A stretch of 12,725 nucleotides of DNA from Scatomorpha intestinigallinarum. GTDB lineage: Bacteria > Bacillota > Clostridia > Oscillospirales > Oscillospiraceae. The notes under the pieces are model-generated. The model saw nothing but the letters and a program-made list of their open reading frames with translations. It did no database searches and was not told the DNA's origin. Positions within the stretch are counted from its first letter, which is position 1. Each line of letters opens with the position of its first letter. This document shows positions 12,575-12,725 of this stretch, piece by piece. The position numbers were made by a program, and so were the translations under genes. The DNA is taken from positions 1 to 12,725 of the forward strand of contig DVHH01000070.1 in assembly GCA_018712225.1 (NCBI GenBank). The letters are read 5' to 3'.

Positions 12575-12725
12575 ATGAAAGTCAATAAAACGCTGCACAC
12601 CCTGTCCTGCGGCCTCCTTCTGAGCACCCTGCTGCTCTCCTGCGCGGCCTTTGCCTTCTGGCAGGTGCAGGGCTCGGGCAGCGACAACGCCCGCGCCGCC
12701 GCCTTCGCCGTCAGCGCGTGGATGG
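12575..12725 (+). CDS. SipW-type secreted protein, N-terminal fragment
   Basis: Fifty residues are visible before the right edge. AGGAGG (12561-12566), overlapping the previous stop codon, lies 8 nt before ATG 12575. The N-terminus has a Lys-containing start, a hydrophobic core (about 9-28) and then WQVQGSGSDNARAAAFAVSA (29-48). The last part matches the SGxxxxARxAxFxV motif that follows the signal peptide in SipW-processed TasA/camelysin-like proteins, compare EDAARVAKWGV in the gene at 11166. It is therefore probably a second TasA-like subunit of the same operon. Length and C-terminus cannot be seen. Confidence 0.8.
   Translation, partial: MKVNKTLHTLSCGLLLSTLLLSCAAFAFWQVQGSGSDNARAAAFAVSAWM

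Overview
The window is GC-rich and tightly packed, with strong AGGAGG-type ribosome binding sites, single-membrane envelope features (lipobox lipoprotein, LPXTG-like C-termini, SipW/TasA-type secreted proteins) and no sign of an outer membrane. This suggests a high-GC member of the Firmicutes (Clostridia/Oscillospiraceae-like, gut type). The taxonomic guess is inference from gene content and style only.

Region 1 (1-5882, all minus strand) is a peptide-import operon in transcription order oppB-oppC-oppD-oppF-oppA, followed by the start of an M24-family (creatinase/Xaa-Pro peptidase-like) gene that runs off the left edge. The two permeases, two ATPases and the lipoprotein binding protein make one complete ABC importer, and the trailing peptidase-like gene could process what is imported. 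Hairpins without U-tracts sit at the oppD stop codon and between oppA and the peptidase. The leader upstream of oppB holds a possible extended -10 promoter and a CodY-like palindrome.

Region 2 (5883-6218) is an AT-richer intergenic stretch with the opp promoter region, an 11-bp inverted-repeat pair and the terminator of the next gene.

Region 3 (6219-10561) is an unusually arranged two-component locus. A 7TM-type sensor histidine kinase (minus strand) and an OmpR-family response regulator (minus strand) are separated by a plus-strand gene for a secreted, proline-rich, C-terminally anchored surface protein. The surface gene starts 29 bp from the kinase start (divergent) and converges on the regulator over two tandem hairpins.

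Region 4 (10701-12725, plus strand, divergent from the regulator) is a TasA/SipW-like secretion cluster. It has a SipW-type signal peptidase that looks broken (internal deletion plus frameshift), a TasA-like protein with a SipW-type signal peptide whose best start codon is ATT, a related protein with a VPKTG sorting-type tail, and the beginning of another SipW-type secreted protein. A plausible reading is that the two-component system senses an envelope or extracellular cue and controls the surface protein and the TasA-like cluster. The damage in the signal peptidase and the missing ATG suggest that this copy is decaying, depends on another signal peptidase, or contains assembly errors.
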